From Mansonella perstans (Eukaryota > Nematoda > Chromadorea > Rhabditida > Onchocercidae), in assembly GCA_037074765.1 (NCBI GenBank), contig JBAMDO010000029.1:124001-188000 (forward strand): 64,000 nt of DNA, read 5' to 3'. Under the pieces are notes generated by a model, which searched no databases, was not told the DNA's origin, and saw only the letters and a program-made list of their open reading frames with translations. Positions 63,866 to 64,000 of this stretch are shown here, piece by piece (position 1 is the first letter of the stretch; each line of letters opens with the position of its first letter). A program made the translations under genes and the position numbers.

Positions 63866-64000
63866 TCACACACGCTTCCAAAATAAAACACCTGCTGCAG
63901 CAATACATAAAAGTGAAAAGATCGTAGGCAGCAACAATAAATGTATGATAAAATAACCGAATGATTTAGAGCACAGCACATAATTAATATGTTATTCCCT
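63866..64000 (-). CDS. C-terminal membrane segment of a gene cut by the window edge
   Basis: On the minus strand the last 135 bases carry an open frame ending at TGA (63866-63868). It holds a hydrophobic stretch (FGYFIIHLLLLPTIFSLLCI followed by AAAGVLFWKRV) ending in a two-residue basic tail. This looks like the C-terminal anchor of a type I or GPI-like membrane protein whose upstream exons lie outside the window. It could also be chance, because AT-rich DNA favours hydrophobic codons. Confidence 0.35.

Overview
This window looks like nematode nuclear DNA, most likely from a spirurid or filarial worm. It is very AT-rich. The genes are built from many short exons separated by AT-rich introns of a few hundred bases, and 3' splice sites are mostly TTTCAG or TTTTAG. 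Several start codons lie a few bases downstream of an isolated TTTTCAG/TTTAG site, as expected for spliced-leader trans-splicing. The species cannot be fixed from sequence alone. No rRNA, tRNA, CRISPR array or intact transposon was recognised.

Layout. 1.7-6.7 kb (minus): TAF10 followed by a gene for a seryl-tRNA-synthetase-like protein whose catalytic signatures are eroded. 7.5-21.8 kb (plus): a complete ten-exon ACBD3/GCP60 Golgi protein gene; its 7.5-kb fifth intron contains a whole F-box/leucine-rich-repeat gene on the opposite strand. 21.8-29.1 kb: mostly gene-poor, with one or two orphan exon-like segments. 29.1-29.8 kb (plus): a small secreted Ly6/uPAR-fold protein with a probable GPI anchor. 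29.8-33.6 kb: gene-poor. 33.6-36.7 kb (minus): an eleven-exon FKBP52/FKB-6-type co-chaperone, preceded by a run of heat-shock elements and carrying a minisatellite in intron 1. 37.5-38.7 kb (plus): an unrecognised Trp-rich 134-residue protein with one membrane segment. 40.3-55.7 kb (plus): a 31-exon gene for a protein of about 1567 residues, with a CCDC141-like spectrin/coiled-coil N-terminus and six I-set Ig domains. 56.3-58.0 kb (minus): a LAMP-family membrane glycoprotein. 59.0-61.3 kb (minus): a low-complexity protein with a short SPATA7-like segment. 62.4-63.4 kb (plus): a small acidic protein with an internally repeated motif. 63.9-64.0 kb (minus): the C-terminal membrane segment of a gene that continues beyond the window.

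The gene models were built by hand, requiring GT-AG boundaries and a continuous reading phase across every intron. TAF10, ACBD3, the F-box gene, the FKBP, the SerRS-like gene, the Ly6-like gene and the CCDC141-like gene (except one junction) all close exactly in phase. The genes do not form one pathway. The possible functional links are local: the divergent intergenic region at 36.7-37.5 kb holding heat-shock elements, and the tandem TAF10/SerRS-like pair that could be an operon.
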